The translations under genes and the position numbers were made by a program. Positions 44,035 to 55,558 of a stretch of DNA of 60,783 bases are shown here, piece by piece (within the stretch, counting starts at the first letter, position 1; every line of letters begins with the position of its first letter). The DNA is from Mycoplasmataceae bacterium. GTDB taxonomy: Bacteria; Bacillota_I; Bacilli_A; Mycoplasmatales; Mycoplasmoidaceae. The notes beneath the pieces are model-generated. The model made no database searches and was not told where the DNA came from. It saw only the letters and a program-made list of their open reading frames with translations. The stretch lies in the NCBI GenBank assembly GCA_031288285.1, contig JAITRQ010000017.1:1-60783 (forward strand). The letters are read 5' to 3'.

Positions 44035-46335
44035 ATGAACAAACCTATTCTATTAACCCGTGGCATTATTGTCTTTCCAACAACAACCGTTGATGTTGAA
44101 GTTGGTCGCGAGCGTTCTGTTGCTTCGATTGAAGCAGCTTGGAAAGATGACAAAAAATTATTGGTTGTTTCACAAATTGATCCGCAATTAGAAAATCCAA
44201 AATTTGAAGAAGTTTTCCATATTGGTACTTTATGTGAAATTACCAATTATGAAAAAACCCCAGATGATAACTCATTAAAGATTACAGTCAAAGGATTAAA
44301 GCGTGTTAGTGTTAAAGATTTTAGTACTAGTGGTGTTTTAACTGCGGAATATGAAACGCTTAAAGAAACAGGTATTGCCAATAAAGAAAATGGTGAAAAA
44401 ATTCGACTCTTATATTCTTTAATTGAAAGAACTTCTACCAATCTTTCTGCCAAAGAAGCCAAAACATTAAAATCGCTATTACTTGGTACACCTTCTCCTT
44501 CAAAGATTGCTGATAAAGTTGCGGCAGTTTTACCAGTAGATTTAAGTACTAAACAAAATATTTTGGCAGAAACTAATGTCACTAAACGAATTGATGATAT
44601 TTTACGTTTATCTACAAGTGATAATGACAAAGCTGAAATTGATCGCGAAATTAGCAAAAAAGTTAATGAGACTTTATCTAAACAACAAAAAGAGTTTTAC
44701 TTACGCGAGAAAATGCGCGCAGTTAAAGAAGAATTGGGCATACTTAATCCAAAAGAAAGTGAAACTAATAATTTACGCAAGCGCTTAGATGAAGGGATGT
44801 ATCCTGAACACATTCGTAAACGGGTAATTGCTGAATTAGCAAAAATTGATGGTAGTAATAATCCCCAAGAAAATTCAATTATTCGCACATATGTGGAGTG
44901 ATTGTTGGATTTGCCATGATGGCAAACCACCAAAGATAATGCACACATCCAAGACGTGGAAGCGACTTTAAATAAGACACATTATGGATTAGATAAAGTT
45001 AAAGAACGTATTGTGGAGTATTTAGCTGTGAAATCACGTTCACCTAATTCAAAAGCACCAATTATTTGTTTAGTAGGCCCACCGGGTGTTGGTAAATCCA
45101 CATTAGCACGTTCAATCGCTGAAGCGTTGGGTAAAAAATTTGTGAAGATGTCACTTGGTGGAGTTCGTGATGAAGCCGAAATTCGCGGTCATCGTAAAAC
45201 ATACATTGGATCAATGCCAGGTCGTATTATTAAAGCGATGAAACAAGCAGAAGTAATTAATCCACTTTTTCTTTTGGATGAGTTAGATAAAATGACTTCC
45301 GACATGCGTGGTGATCCAGCCAGTGCATTACTTGAAGTGTTAGATCCTGAACAAAACAACAAGTTTAGCGATAACTACATTGAAGAAAATTATGACCTAT
45401 CAAAAGTAATGTTTGTTGCTACGGCAAATTATCTCGAACAAATTCCCGAACCATTACATGATCGTTTAGAAATCATTGAATTAACTTCATATACCGAACG
45501 TGAAAAATTAGAAATTGCTAAAAAATATTTAATTACCAAAATTTGCACTGAAGCGGCTATTTCTAGTGAAGAATTAAAATTTGAAGACGAAGGCATTCTC
45601 AAAATTATTCGTAATTACACTCGCGAAGCTGGTGTACGTGAATTGGAACGATTAATTCAAAAAATTGCTCGTAAATTTATTGTACGTCAGCAGCATGGTG
45701 AAATCAAAACCCAAATCATTACGGTTGACAATGTCCACGAGTATCTCAAAAAAGAAATTTATGACTTTAATGTTAAAGAGTCATCAAACATATCTGGTGT
45801 AGTTAATGGTATGGCTTATACCAACGCAGGTGGTGATTTATTGCCAATTGAAGTTACTTGGTTTAAAGGCAAAGGGAATATTGCTATTACTGGCAATTTA
45901 AAAGAGACTATGAAAGAATCAGCAGGAGTAGCACTAGGCTATGTTAAAGCGAATGCGGAAAAATATGGTATTAAAAATATTGATTTTAATAAAATTGATA
46001 TTCACATTCATGTTCCCTCAGGTGGTATTCCTAAAGATGGTCCAAGCGCTGGAGTGACATTAACAACGGCGATTATCTCTGCATTAAGTAATCGTCCAGT
46101 GCCTAATACAATTGCGATGACAGGTGAAATTACTTTACGTGGTCGGGTTTTAATCATCGGTGGAGTTAAAGAAAAAGTTATTTCAGCCTTTAGGGGTGGT
46201 GTAAATGAAATTTTTATCCCCAAAAAAGATGAACGCTATCTAGAAGATGTTCCTAAAGAAGTTTCGGATCAAATTAAATTTCATTTTGTTGAACACTACG
46301 CAGATATTTACCAACGTATTTTTAAAGTTAATTAG
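44035..46335 (+). CDS. lon: ATP-dependent protease Lon
   Basis: Lon degrades misfolded and regulatory proteins. The 766-residue protein has the N-terminal substrate domain (LTRGIIVFPTTTVDVEVGR), AAA+ domain with Walker A GPPGVGKST (about 348-356), Walker B LFLLDELDKM, and the serine protease domain with PKDGPSAGVT (Ser671) and GGVKEKV (catalytic Lys714). Length is typical (770-800). Three Trp near residues 284-294 are TGA- or TGG-coded. It is controlled by the CIRCE operator and is monocistronic, as a glycosylase gene converges onto its end with an 8-nt overlap. CIRCE control of lon, rather than sigma-type control, is typical of mollicutes. Confidence 0.97.
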
Positions 46336-46942
46336 CTGCAACTCTTCACAAACAAAACGAAAATAAAGTTAAATAATCTTTAAATTTCTTTTGTAATTTA
46401 GCAATATATTGTTCATCAACATTAGCCAAGTTATAGAGTTTTTTAATGCCGTTAACGATTCCTAGGTCATTAAACGGAAAAACATCACGGCGACAGTAGG
46501 TAAACATTAATAACATTTGAACACTTCAATTACCAATACCTTTGTATTGGGTTAGTGTAGTGATGATTTCTTGATTAGTTTTATTACCTAGTTTATTGAG
46601 ATTTAATTTTTTATCGACAATGTCATAAGCAATGGTTTTAATTGCATTAATTTTTGCAGTTGATAAACCAGTCGATTGTAATTGTTCGCTAGTTAATTGT
46701 GCAAATATCTTGGGAGTGATTTTGCGGAAATTAAAAGTTAGTTTATGTCAAATAGCATCCACCACTGCTGAAGAGAATTGCTGACTAATAATAGTGTGTA
46801 CGATACAAGTAAAATGATCAGGCATAATCCGGATGCTAAACGGACGATCAGCGTTAATGAATTTAACTAATTTTGGTTCAAGTGTTAACAATTGGATAAT
46901 TTGTTCGGTTGGAATATTGATGTATTTAAAATACCGAGACAT
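46328..46942 (-). CDS. DNA-3-methyladenine glycosylase (AlkA/HhH-GPD type)
   Basis: This enzyme removes alkylated bases from DNA, the first step of base excision repair. The protein contains the helix-hairpin-helix segment with LSTAKINAIKTIA before it and YKGIGNWSVQMLLMF, followed by FPFNDLGIVNGIKKLY with the catalytic Asp. FTCIVHTIISQQFSSAVVDAIWHKL is the substrate-pocket helix ('ii.QQ.s...A......l'). The start is uncertain: 46942 gives 204 residues and avoids overlap with purB, while 47014 would overlap purB by ~50 nt. No FES cluster motif. Nfo, encoded at 48260, could cleave the abasic site it leaves. Confidence 0.88.
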
Positions 46943-46947
46943 TACCA

Positions 46948-46953
46948 TATAAT
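46948..46953 (+). promoter_or_regulatory. -10 box of purB
   Basis: A TATAAT box 10 nt before the purB ATG, lying in the short divergent gap between purB and the glycosylase gene; a leaderless or near-leaderless message is expected. Confidence 0.45.
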
Positions 46954-46963
46954 TAATCATACA

Positions 46964-48256
46964 ATGATTTCGCGATATTCTAACCCGCAGATGGCTAATG
47001 TATGAACGCCACAAAACAAGTTTAACACGTACCTTTTAATTGAAATTTTAGCTTGTGAAGCTTGGTGCAAATTGGGTGTGATACCGTTAAAAGATGTTAA
47101 ATTAATCAAAGCTAAAGCAAAATTTAATATTCATGAAATCGATGACTTAGAAAAAAGTTTACATCATGATGTTATCGCGTTCACGCGTAGTGTTAGTAAT
47201 TCTTTGGGTAAAGAGCGACAATGAATTCATTACGGGTTAACATCAACAGATATTGTCGATACGGCAAATGCTTACATGCTGTGTCAGGCAAACCAAATTC
47301 TCAAGCAAGATATTATTAATTTCATGAAAGTACTGCGCACTCAAGCTATCAAGTACAAAGATGTGCCGTGCATTGGACGTACACATGGCATCCATGCGGA
47401 TGTCACTAGCTTTGGATTGAAATGAGCATTATGGTATGACGAAATGAAACGTAACTGTGTGCGTTTTGACAAAGCGTGTGAACGTATTCAAACAGGTAAG
47501 TTGTCAGGTGCGGTTGGTAATTTTGCCAATAACAATCCGTTTGTTCAAAGTTATGTTTGTCAACATTTAAAGATCGCTGAAGCGTCAATTGCCACCCAAG
47601 TAATACAAAGAGATGTCCATGCTGAATATTTCGCGGTAATGGCCTTAATTGCTTCTACAATTGAGAAAATCGCAACAGAGGTTCGTCATTTACAAAGAAC
47701 GGAAGTGCATGAAGTGGAAGAATTATTTGCCAAAGGACAAAAAGGTTCTTCAGCCATGCCCCATAAGCGTAATCCAATTGCAAGCGAGAACATGTGTGGT
47801 TGTGCCCGTGTAATGCGTGGGTACATGCATACTGCATTTGAGAATATTTCGCTATGACACGAACGCGATATTTCCCATTCGGCTACAGAACGGATTATGC
47901 TACCTGACGCGACGCAACTGCTAGACTACATGTTGACTAGATATACTAAGGTTTTAAGCCAGCTAGTTATTGATCAAAAACAAATGTTGAATAACATTTT
48001 TATGACTTATGGTGTCATTTTTGCACAACGGGTAATGAACCGATTAATTCTCAATGGTTGGACTAGAGAACAAGCGTATGATGCTATTCAACCTTTAGCG
48101 ATGGCAGCATACAATCAAAAAAAACAATTTCAAGATCTTTTATTGAATAATAAAACTATTATGCGTCACATTTCTAAACCACAATTACATAGTTGTTTTG
48201 ATTTAAAATACTATTTTAAAAATGTGCCATACATTTATAAAAAAGTGGGTATTTAG
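46964..48256 (+). CDS. purB: Adenylosuccinate lyase
   Basis: PurB splits SAICAR to AICAR and adenylosuccinate to AMP, releasing fumarate each time. The start [20 protein letters not shown] matches the family's 'Mi.RYs.peM..iws.e.k'. [38 protein letters not shown] (active-site His), [10 protein letters not shown] and the superfamily signature [15 protein letters not shown] are present in 430 residues. UGA=Trp at five sites. It lies ahead of nfo and purL. The released fumarate is a substrate for fumC at 9644. Confidence 0.96.
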
Positions 48257-48259
48257 TGT

Positions 48260-49120
48260 ATGAATCAAATTATTCTTGGTTCGCATGTAAACATGTGTGC
48301 CCCGGATTATCTCGTGGGTAGTGTAAATCAAGCGATTAGTTATGGTGCTAATTGTTTAATGATTTATACTGGCGCACCACACAACGTGCAACGTGCTGAC
48401 TTATCAAAGTTAAATGTTAATGCATTTCACCAAATACTAAAACAACATCACATCCCGCTAGAGCACGTAATCGTACACGGGCCATACATTGTTAATTTGG
48501 GTGCATCTAATCCCCAACGTTTTGATCATAGTGTTACTTTTCTAAAAAATGAAATAAGACGTACGTCTTATATTGGTGCTAAATATTTTGTCTTACATCC
48601 AGGTAATGCGACTGATGATTGTGTTGAACAAGCGATTAAAAATATTGCTAATGGCATTAACCGCATTAATGAAACAAATGATGATGTGGTGATTTGTTTA
48701 GAAACAATGTCAGGCAAAGGTAAAGAAATTGGTAATGATTTTATGCAACTAGCCCAAATCATCAAACAAATCAAAACACCACATAAAATTGGTGTATGTT
48801 TAGACACTTGTCATTTACATGATGCGGGATATGACGTTGGGGCGCTAGACCAATTATTAGACGAATTTGATCAGATTGTGGGTTTAGAATATGTCAAAGT
48901 AATTCACCTTAATGATTCAAAGAATCAGCAAGGTGCAAATAAAGATCGTCACGAAAACATCGGTTATGGGAAAATTGGTTTTGCAAAGTTATTAAAATGA
49001 GTTTTTCATCCTAAATTATTATCCATTCCTAAAATTTTAGAAACACCATATGATCAAAAACCGTTTTATTCGCAAGAAATCAAAATTTTAAAAACACAAC
49101 ATTGATTTGACTATCGTTAA
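48260..49120 (+). CDS. nfo: Endonuclease IV (AP endonuclease)
   Basis: Nfo cuts DNA 5' to abasic sites. The 286-residue TIM-barrel protein has ILGSHVNMC, MIYTGAPHNVQR, IVHGPYIVNLGA, FVLHPGNATDD, ICLETMSGKGKEIG, CLDTCHLHDAGYD, KVIHLNDSKNQQGANKDRHENIGYGKIG and ILETPY. The metal-ligand His, Glu and Asp residues are all present, giving the tri-zinc centre. Two UGA=Trp codons. It lies between purB and purL, so it may be expressed with the purine genes; this looks like chance operon inclusion. Confidence 0.95.
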
Positions 49121-49139
49121 TAAATTAAGTTTTGCTGTT

Positions 49140-49145
49140 TATAAT
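49140..49145 (+). promoter_or_regulatory. -10 box upstream of purL
   Basis: A perfect TATAAT 21 nt before the purL ATG. It suggests that the purL-purE-purC-purF-purM-purN run has its own promoter separate from purB. Confidence 0.5.
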
Positions 49146-49166
49146 TAAAACTTACTTATTTCTGTA

Positions 49167-52100
49167 ATGCAATCATTCAAACGGATTTTTGTTGAAAAAA
49201 AACCTCCTTTTGCTGCTGAAGCTAATGAATTGTTTCATGATTTAAAAACACATTTACAAATTCAAAATCTAAACCATGTTCGTTTATTAAATCGCTATTT
49301 AATCACTAACATCGATCAAAGAACATATAACCAATCATTAGCTTCAGTTTTTAGTGAACCCCAAGTAGATTATTTATATGAAGATCGTTTTGTGATTGGT
49401 CCACATGTATCTGGTTTTGCTGTGACTTATTTGCCCGGGCAATATGACCAACGTGCTGATTCAGCACAACAATGTATTAAACTACTTAATCCCCGATCGC
49501 AAGTCATAATCCAGACTGCAAAAGTTGTAATTTTAGAGGGTAAATTAACCAAAGAAGAATTACAACGGATTAAAAAATATTATATTAATACCACCGATTC
49601 GTGCGAAGTGGACATTTTCACCAATTCACTTCATCAACCCGTAAATAAAGTTACACTGCCTAAACAATTGGTTGGTTTTAGCAAATGAAACTTGTCACAA
49701 TTACAACAATTTAGTACAAACGAACAACTAGCAATGAGTATGAATGACTTATTGATGGTACAAACTTATTTTTGCCAACACCACCGTCAACCCACTATTA
49801 CTGAAATTAAAGTAATTGATACTTATTGATCAGATCATTGTCGGCACACGACGTTTCTAACTAATATTCAACAAATAACAATTGCTAACGGTAAATACAA
49901 TAAACCGATTATTGCCGCTTATCAAGATTATTTGCAATTGCGTGATTGTTTATATCGTAATAAAACTCGACCCATTACACTAATGGATTTAGCGACAATT
50001 GTTGCTAAGTCCATGCGTCAGCAAAAACAATTAGCAGATTTAGATGTTTCGGAAGAAATCAATGCTTGTTCAATTAGCATTGATGTAATGGTTAACCACC
50101 ATAAACTTAAATATTTTTTAATGTTTAAAAACGAAACACACAACCACCCTACCGAAATCGAACCATACGGTGGTGCAGCAACTTGTCTAGGTGGTGCGAT
50201 TCGTGATCCGTTATCAGGACGCAGTTATGTTTATCAAGCAATGCGTGTGACAGGTGCGGCGGATCCGACTGCAAGTGTTAGTAAAACTTTAGCACACAAA
50301 TTACCGCAGCGAACGATTTGTATTAATGCTGCACGTGGGTTTAGTGCTTATGGGAATCAGATTGGTTTAGCTACGGGGCAAGTTGATGAAATTTATCATC
50401 CGCAATATGTTGCGAAACGATTAGAGATTGGTGCAGTAATTGGTGCAGTTCCCCAAACACACGTTAAACGACTTATTCCCCAACCGACTGATGTAGTCAT
50501 TCTCATCGGGGGTCGGACAGGTAAAGATGGTGTGGGTGGAGCTTCGGGTTCTTCAAAAATTCATGATGATAAATCAACCGAAGAATTAGGTGCTCAGGTG
50601 CAAAAAGGTAATCCAATTACGGAACGTAAAATTCAGCGATTATTTTTAAACCCGAAAGTAACCAAGTTAATAAAAAGATGTAATGATTTTGGCGCGGGTG
50701 GTATATGTGTTGCGGTTGGTGAGTTGTGTCCAGGATTAGACATTGATCTAAGTGTAATCCCCGTAAAATATATTGGACTAGACGCAACAGCCTTAGCGAT
50801 TGCAGAATCGCAAGAACGCATGGCAGTATTGGTTGCAAAAAAAGATGTATCCCAAATGTTAGCGTATGCTAAAAACGAAAATCTTGAAGCGACAGTTATT
50901 GCTAAAGTAACTAGTACTAATCATCTACGCATGTTTTATCAAAAACAATGTGTGGTTGATATTGATCGTGATTTTTTAAATACTAATGGTGCAGTGCAAT
51001 ATAGTACTGTTAAAATTGCCCCAATCAACAAAATTGTTTTTAGCAAAACTGCAAATAAGAGTTGTACTGATTTGTGAAAAAAGATGTTAGTCGATTTAAA
51101 TGTCTGTGCGAAGCATGGTTTGATTCAACGCTTTGGTAGCACGATTGGTTGCGGTACGGTTTTAATGCCATTGGGTGGTAAATACCAACTTACACCCGCC
51201 GAAGGAATGGTGGGAATTGTACCGACATTCACTAATATGCCTACTACAACTGCTTCAATGATGAGTTATGGATTTAATCCTTACATTAGTGATGTGAGTA
51301 GTTTTCACATGGGATATTACAGCGTCATTGAAGCAGTTAGTAAGATTGTAGCAATGGGTGGGGATTACAAACGTATTCGCTTGTCGCTACAAGAATATTT
51401 CCCCAAATTAACTAATTCACAAATGTGGGGTAATGTTTTTAGTGGTTTATTAGGTGCATATTGGGCACAACGAATGTTAACAATCCCAGCAATTGGGGGC
51501 AAAGATTCAATGTCTGGTAGTTTCAAACACTTAAATGTTCCTGGAACCATTGTAACTTTTGCAGTTAACACAATTGATGCTACAGCAGTTATTTCTAGTG
51601 AGTTCAAACAAATTGGTTCAACAATTGCGGTCGTTTTACCAAAATATCATGATGATTTAACAATTGATATTAATACCCTCACAAGCAATTTTAATGTTAT
51701 TCATCAAAATATTAAGAACAAAAAAATCATCGCTGCTTATGCTTTGAAACAGCAAGGAATTGCTGCTGGTTTAAGTAAGATGGCAATTGGCAATAAAATT
51801 GGGGTAATTTTTCATAATGTGACTAAAGAACAATTATTTGCGCTTAATTATGGTGGCATTATTGTTGAAATTCCACCTAAATACAACCCGCAAACAATCT
51901 TAAAAAATACACATTATCAAATTATTGGTAAAACCATTAAAGAGCCAATTATTAGTAATAAAGCTCTCGGAATTAATTTACCAGTTGATGAAATTGTGCA
52001 ACGAATGCTTAAACCTTTAAGTAATGTCTACACTTACACTACACCCATTTCATCTACCAATAATTGTCTATTACCAACTTATCGTGCAACCCATCGTCTT

Positions 52101-52928
52101 TTTGCTAAAAAACGTGTATCGAAACCGTTAGTTATTATCCCGGTGTTTCCCGGTACTAATTGTGAATATGATTCACAACGCGCTTTTGAACGTGCCGGTG
52201 CACGAGTTAAACAAGTCTTAATTAATAATTTAAGTTCTGCATCTTTAAATACATCAATTACCGCATTGACTAACGCAATCAAACAAGCAAACATTGTGAT
52301 GATTCCTGGTGGTTTTTCTGCTGGTGATGAACCTGATGGATCAGCCAAATTTATTGTCAATGTTTTTCGCAATAGTAAAGTCAAAGCGGCGGTTAATGAT
52401 TTGTTAACTAAAAGAGATGGATTAATGATTGGTATTTGCAATGGATTTCAAGCTCTAATTAAACTGGGTTTAGTACCATATGGTAAAATCTTAGACCAAC
52501 CAATTGCTAACATGCCAACATTAACTTTTAATGATATTAATCATCACATGTCAGGGATTGCACGAACCAAAGTTATTTCGAATAAATCACCATGATTAGC
52601 TAGGACTAAAGTTGGTGAAGTGTACCATGTCCCATTTGATCACGGTGAGGGTAAATTTATTGCTTCGCCATCGCAAATTAAAACACTAGCTGACAATGGA
52701 CAAATTGTTAGCCAATATGTTGATTTGTCAAACGAACCAACAATGCAAATGCCTTTTAATCCGAACGGATCATGTTTTGCGATTGAGGGCATTTGTAGCA
52801 GTGATGGACGTGTTTTGGGGAAAATGTGTCACAGTGAACGTGTGGGGCTCAACTTGTATAAAAATGTTATTGGTAAATATGAGCAGCAAATTTTTAAATG
52901 TGGAGTAGAATATTTCATTGGTAAATAA
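49167..52928 (+). CDS. purL: Phosphoribosylformylglycinamidine synthase, single-chain form
   Basis: FGAM synthase converts FGAR, glutamine and ATP into FGAM. At 1253 residues it is a single chain with the glutamine amidotransferase at the C-terminus, so separate PurS and PurQ are not needed. Parts seen: the PurS-like N-terminus, the AIRS-type domain with FKNETHNHPTEIEPYGGAATCLGGAIRDPLSGR, GGRTGKDGVGGASGSS, DFGAGGI, the second AIRS domain (GGKDSMSGSF), and a GATase domain with VFPGTNCEYDSQ, IPGGFSAGDE, nucleophile Cys1091 in GICNGFQAL and His1159-x-Glu1161. The C-terminal type resembles the Clostridium/Streptococcus clade rather than the E. coli type. Five or more UGA=Trp. Confidence 0.95.
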
Positions 52929-52936
52929 TCGCGGGT

Positions 52937-53416
52937 ATGAAAGTTGCAATTTTCTTTGGTAGTAAATCAGATTCAGAAATAATGCGACCCGCAGCGGGTT
53001 TATTAAAAGAATTTGGTGTGGAATACGAATCGTTTGTACTTTCAGCGCACCGTGTCCCTGAAAAACTAGCCATTACTTTAAAAAACATTCAAAATAAAGG
53101 GTGTGAAATTATTATTGCGGGCGCAGGATTAGCGGCTCATTTACCAGGAGTCATTGCTAGTCAAACATGTCTACCAGTGATTGGAGTACCGATCAATGCT
53201 TCATTAGGGGGATTAGATGCTTTGTTTTCAATTGTGCAAATGCCCAAAGCAATTCCTGTGGCATCAGTTGGTATAAATAATAGTTACAATGCGGCAATGT
53301 TAGCATTAGAAATTTTAGCATTAAAATATCCGAAAATTAATAATGCATTACGTAAGCATCGTAATGATATGAAAGAAAAATTTCTTGCGGATAATTCGAA
53401 AGGAGCTAAATTATAA
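52937..53416 (+). CDS. purE: Class I-type PurE (N5-CAIR mutase family)
   Basis: PurE supplies CAIR, either by moving the carboxyl group of N5-CAIR (class I, needs PurK) or by direct use of CO2 (class II). The 159-residue protein reads [70 protein letters not shown]. The SAHRVPE and [11 protein letters not shown] segments fit class I and not the class II SAHKT type. PurK is not seen in this window. It lies 8 nt after purL and shares the last base of its stop with the purC ATG (TAATG). Confidence 0.95.
   Translation: MKVAIFFGSKSDSEIMRPAAGLLKEFGVEYESFVLSAHRVPEKLAITLKNIQNKGCEIIIAGAGLAAHLPGVIASQTCLPVIGVPINASLGGLDALFSIVQMPKAIPVASVGINNSYNAAMLALEILALKYPKINNALRKHRNDMKEKFLADNSKGAKL
53399..53405 (+). 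promoter_or_regulatory. Ribosome binding site of purC
   Basis: AAAGGAG lies 10 nt before the purC ATG, inside the last codons of purE. It shows that genes inside this operon use a classical Shine-Dalgarno site, in contrast to leaderless first genes. Confidence 0.7.
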
Positions 53417-54117
53417 TGTCAACTAAGTTATACGAAGGTAAAGCCAAACAGATTTATCGTACAAACAATCCTAACCAGGTTATTGTTCATTATAAAGATG
53501 ATGCCACTGCTGGCAATGGTGCAAAAAAAGCTTCAATCAACAATAAAGGTATTTTAAATAATACGATGGTTTGCATAATTTACACCATGCTAAATAAACA
53601 CAAGATTCCAACCCATTTCATTAAGCAACTTAATGATCGTGATCAATTATGTAAAAAAGTAAAGATCATTCCGTTAGAAGTGATTATTCGTAATGTTGTT
53701 GCTGGTAGCTTGGCAGCTCGTTATGGTGCTGTTGAAGGACAAAAGTTAAAAACACCAACGATTGAATTTTCGTATAAAAATGACAAATTGAATGATCCAT
53801 TAATTAACGACTACCAGGCTGTCGGATTGGGTTTTGCAACATTTGGTGAGATTAAAACCATTACTAATTATGCATTTCAAATTAACAAAATTTTAATTAA
53901 ATATTTTAAGAAAATGGGCATTAAATTAATTGATTTTAAATTGGAATTTGGCAAAGATGCTAGTGGTAAAATTTTACTAGCTGATGAAATTTCACCCGAT
54001 ACTTGTCGGCTATGAGATAGCAAAACCAACGAAAAACTCGATAAAGATGTTTTTCGTCGTGACTTAGGTAATTTGGAACAAACTTATCGTAAATTGTTAA
54101 GTCGATTTAAAGTTTAA
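53416..54117 (+). CDS. purC: SAICAR synthetase
   Basis: PurC joins CAIR and aspartate with ATP to form SAICAR. The 233-residue protein starts [14 protein letters not shown] and shows [53 protein letters not shown] and [12 protein letters not shown], all family signatures. One UGA=Trp in CRLWD. It has a strong Shine-Dalgarno site and overlaps purE by one base. Length (230-240) is normal. Confidence 0.96.
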
Positions 54118-54131
54118 TTAATTGTAATAAC

Positions 54132-55550
54132 ATGAAACTTACCACTAATTTTGATGACTCATTACATGAGGCCTGCGGGGTCTTTGGTATTTTTTCAAAA
54201 AAAACCATTGATTTAACCTCTTTGATTTATTATGGTCTTTTTTCATTACAACACCGTGGTCAAGAAGGTAGTGGTATTGTCGTTACCAATGGTAAACTAA
54301 CTGAACAATATAAAGACTTAGGTAGTACGGGTGAAGTTTTTAATAAAGAAATTCTTGCTGATCTCCAACGCATTAAACCTAAAATTGGTATTGGACATGT
54401 GCGCTATTCAACATCGGGTTCAAAAGGTGTTGAAAACGTGCAACCATTAATGACAAGCACGCGAATTGGATTAATCGCAACAGCACATAATGGTAATTTG
54501 ACTAATAGTGCCAAAATTCGTCAAGCACTTGAAAATGGTGGTGCTAATTTTTATACATCAGTTGATTCTGAATCATTATTAAAATTAATTTCTAAACATT
54601 TGAAAAATTGTAATCTTATCAACGCCATTAAGAAAACAATTTTGCAAGTTAAAGGTTCGTTTTCGTTATTGATTATGACAAATAGTCAATTGATTGGTGT
54701 CAAAGATCCCTACGGAATTCGTCCGTTATGTTTGGGACAATTACCTGATGGTGGTTATGTTTTATCATCAGAGAGTTGTGCGCTAGATGGTGTGGGTGCG
54801 AAATTCGTACGTGATATTAAGAATGGTGAAATGGTTGTGATTTCTGATAAAGGGATTAAGTCAATTATGTATGCACCACGTACCAAACCGCATACTTGCA
54901 TCTTTGAATATGTGTATTTTGCTCGTCCTGACTCAACAATTAATGGGATTAATTGTTATTTATCACGATTAGAACAAGGACGCCAACTTTATAACGAACA
55001 TCCCTTAAAAGCCGATATGGTGATTGCTGCACCAGACTCAGGAGTCCATGCGGGGCAGGGTTATGCTCAAGCTTCACAAATTCCATTCGGTGTGGGTTTT
55101 ATCAAAAATCGATATATTGCACGCACATTTATTAAACCAACGCAAGAATTACGCGAGCGTTCTGTTTATATTAAATTAAATCCGTTAAAGATTAATGTTC
55201 AAGGTAAAGATTTAATTCTAGTTGATGATTCAATCGTGCGCGGGACAACATCGTATTATTTAGTTAAAGCATTAAAGAATGCGGGTGCTAAAAAAGTTTA
55301 TTTATTATCAGCTTCACCCATGATTAAACATCCGTGTTTTTTGGGTATTGACACACCCACACGTGAGCACTTACTTGCAGCAAAGTATAATTTAGTACAA
55401 ATGCGTAAAAGTATTGGTTGTGATTATTTGGGTTTTTTGAGTATTGCGGGGTTAATCAAAGCTTGCAATAATCAAAATACGTTTTGTACAGGTTGTTTCA
55501 ACGGTCACTACCCCATTAAGCCACCAAAACTTCACAAAGGAGCAAATTAG
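54132..55550 (+). CDS. purF: Amidophosphoribosyltransferase
   Basis: PurF makes phosphoribosylamine from PRPP and glutamine, the committed first step. A 14-residue propeptide (MKLTTNFDDSLHEA) precedes the catalytic Cys15 in ACGVFG, so the mature enzyme begins at Cys15. SLQHRGQEGSGIV, HVRYSTSGS, AHNGNLTNS, PYGIRPLCLG, SESCALD, FEYVYFARPDS and the PRPP loop LILVDDSIVRGTTSYYLV follow, in 472 residues. A C-terminal CNNQNTFCTGCFNG keeps cysteines that sit near the iron-sulfur cluster in the B. subtilis type, so a 4Fe-4S cluster is likely. Expected to be feedback inhibited by AMP/GMP (family knowledge). Confidence 0.96.
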   Translation: MKLTTNFDDSLHEACGVFGIFSKKTIDLTSLIYYGLFSLQHRGQEGSGIVVTNGKLTEQYKDLGSTGEVFNKEILADLQRIKPKIGIGHVRYSTSGSKGVENVQPLMTSTRIGLIATAHNGNLTNSAKIRQALENGGANFYTSVDSESLLKLISKHLKNCNLINAIKKTILQVKGSFSLLIMTNSQLIGVKDPYGIRPLCLGQLPDGGYVLSSESCALDGVGAKFVRDIKNGEMVVISDKGIKSIMYAPRTKPHTCIFEYVYFARPDSTINGINCYLSRLEQGRQLYNEHPLKADMVIAAPDSGVHAGQGYAQASQIPFGVGFIKNRYIARTFIKPTQELRERSVYIKLNPLKINVQGKDLILVDDSIVRGTTSYYLVKALKNAGAKKVYLLSASPMIKHPCFLGIDTPTREHLLAAKYNLVQMRKSIGCDYLGFLSIAGLIKACNNQNTFCTGCFNGHYPIKPPKLHKGAN

Positions 55551-55558
55551 CAACAACA

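Noticed and set aside
46700-46970. Purine riboswitch before purB or purL.
   Set aside because: The gap before purB is ~20 nt and that before purL 46 nt; there is no room for the three-way junction aptamer.
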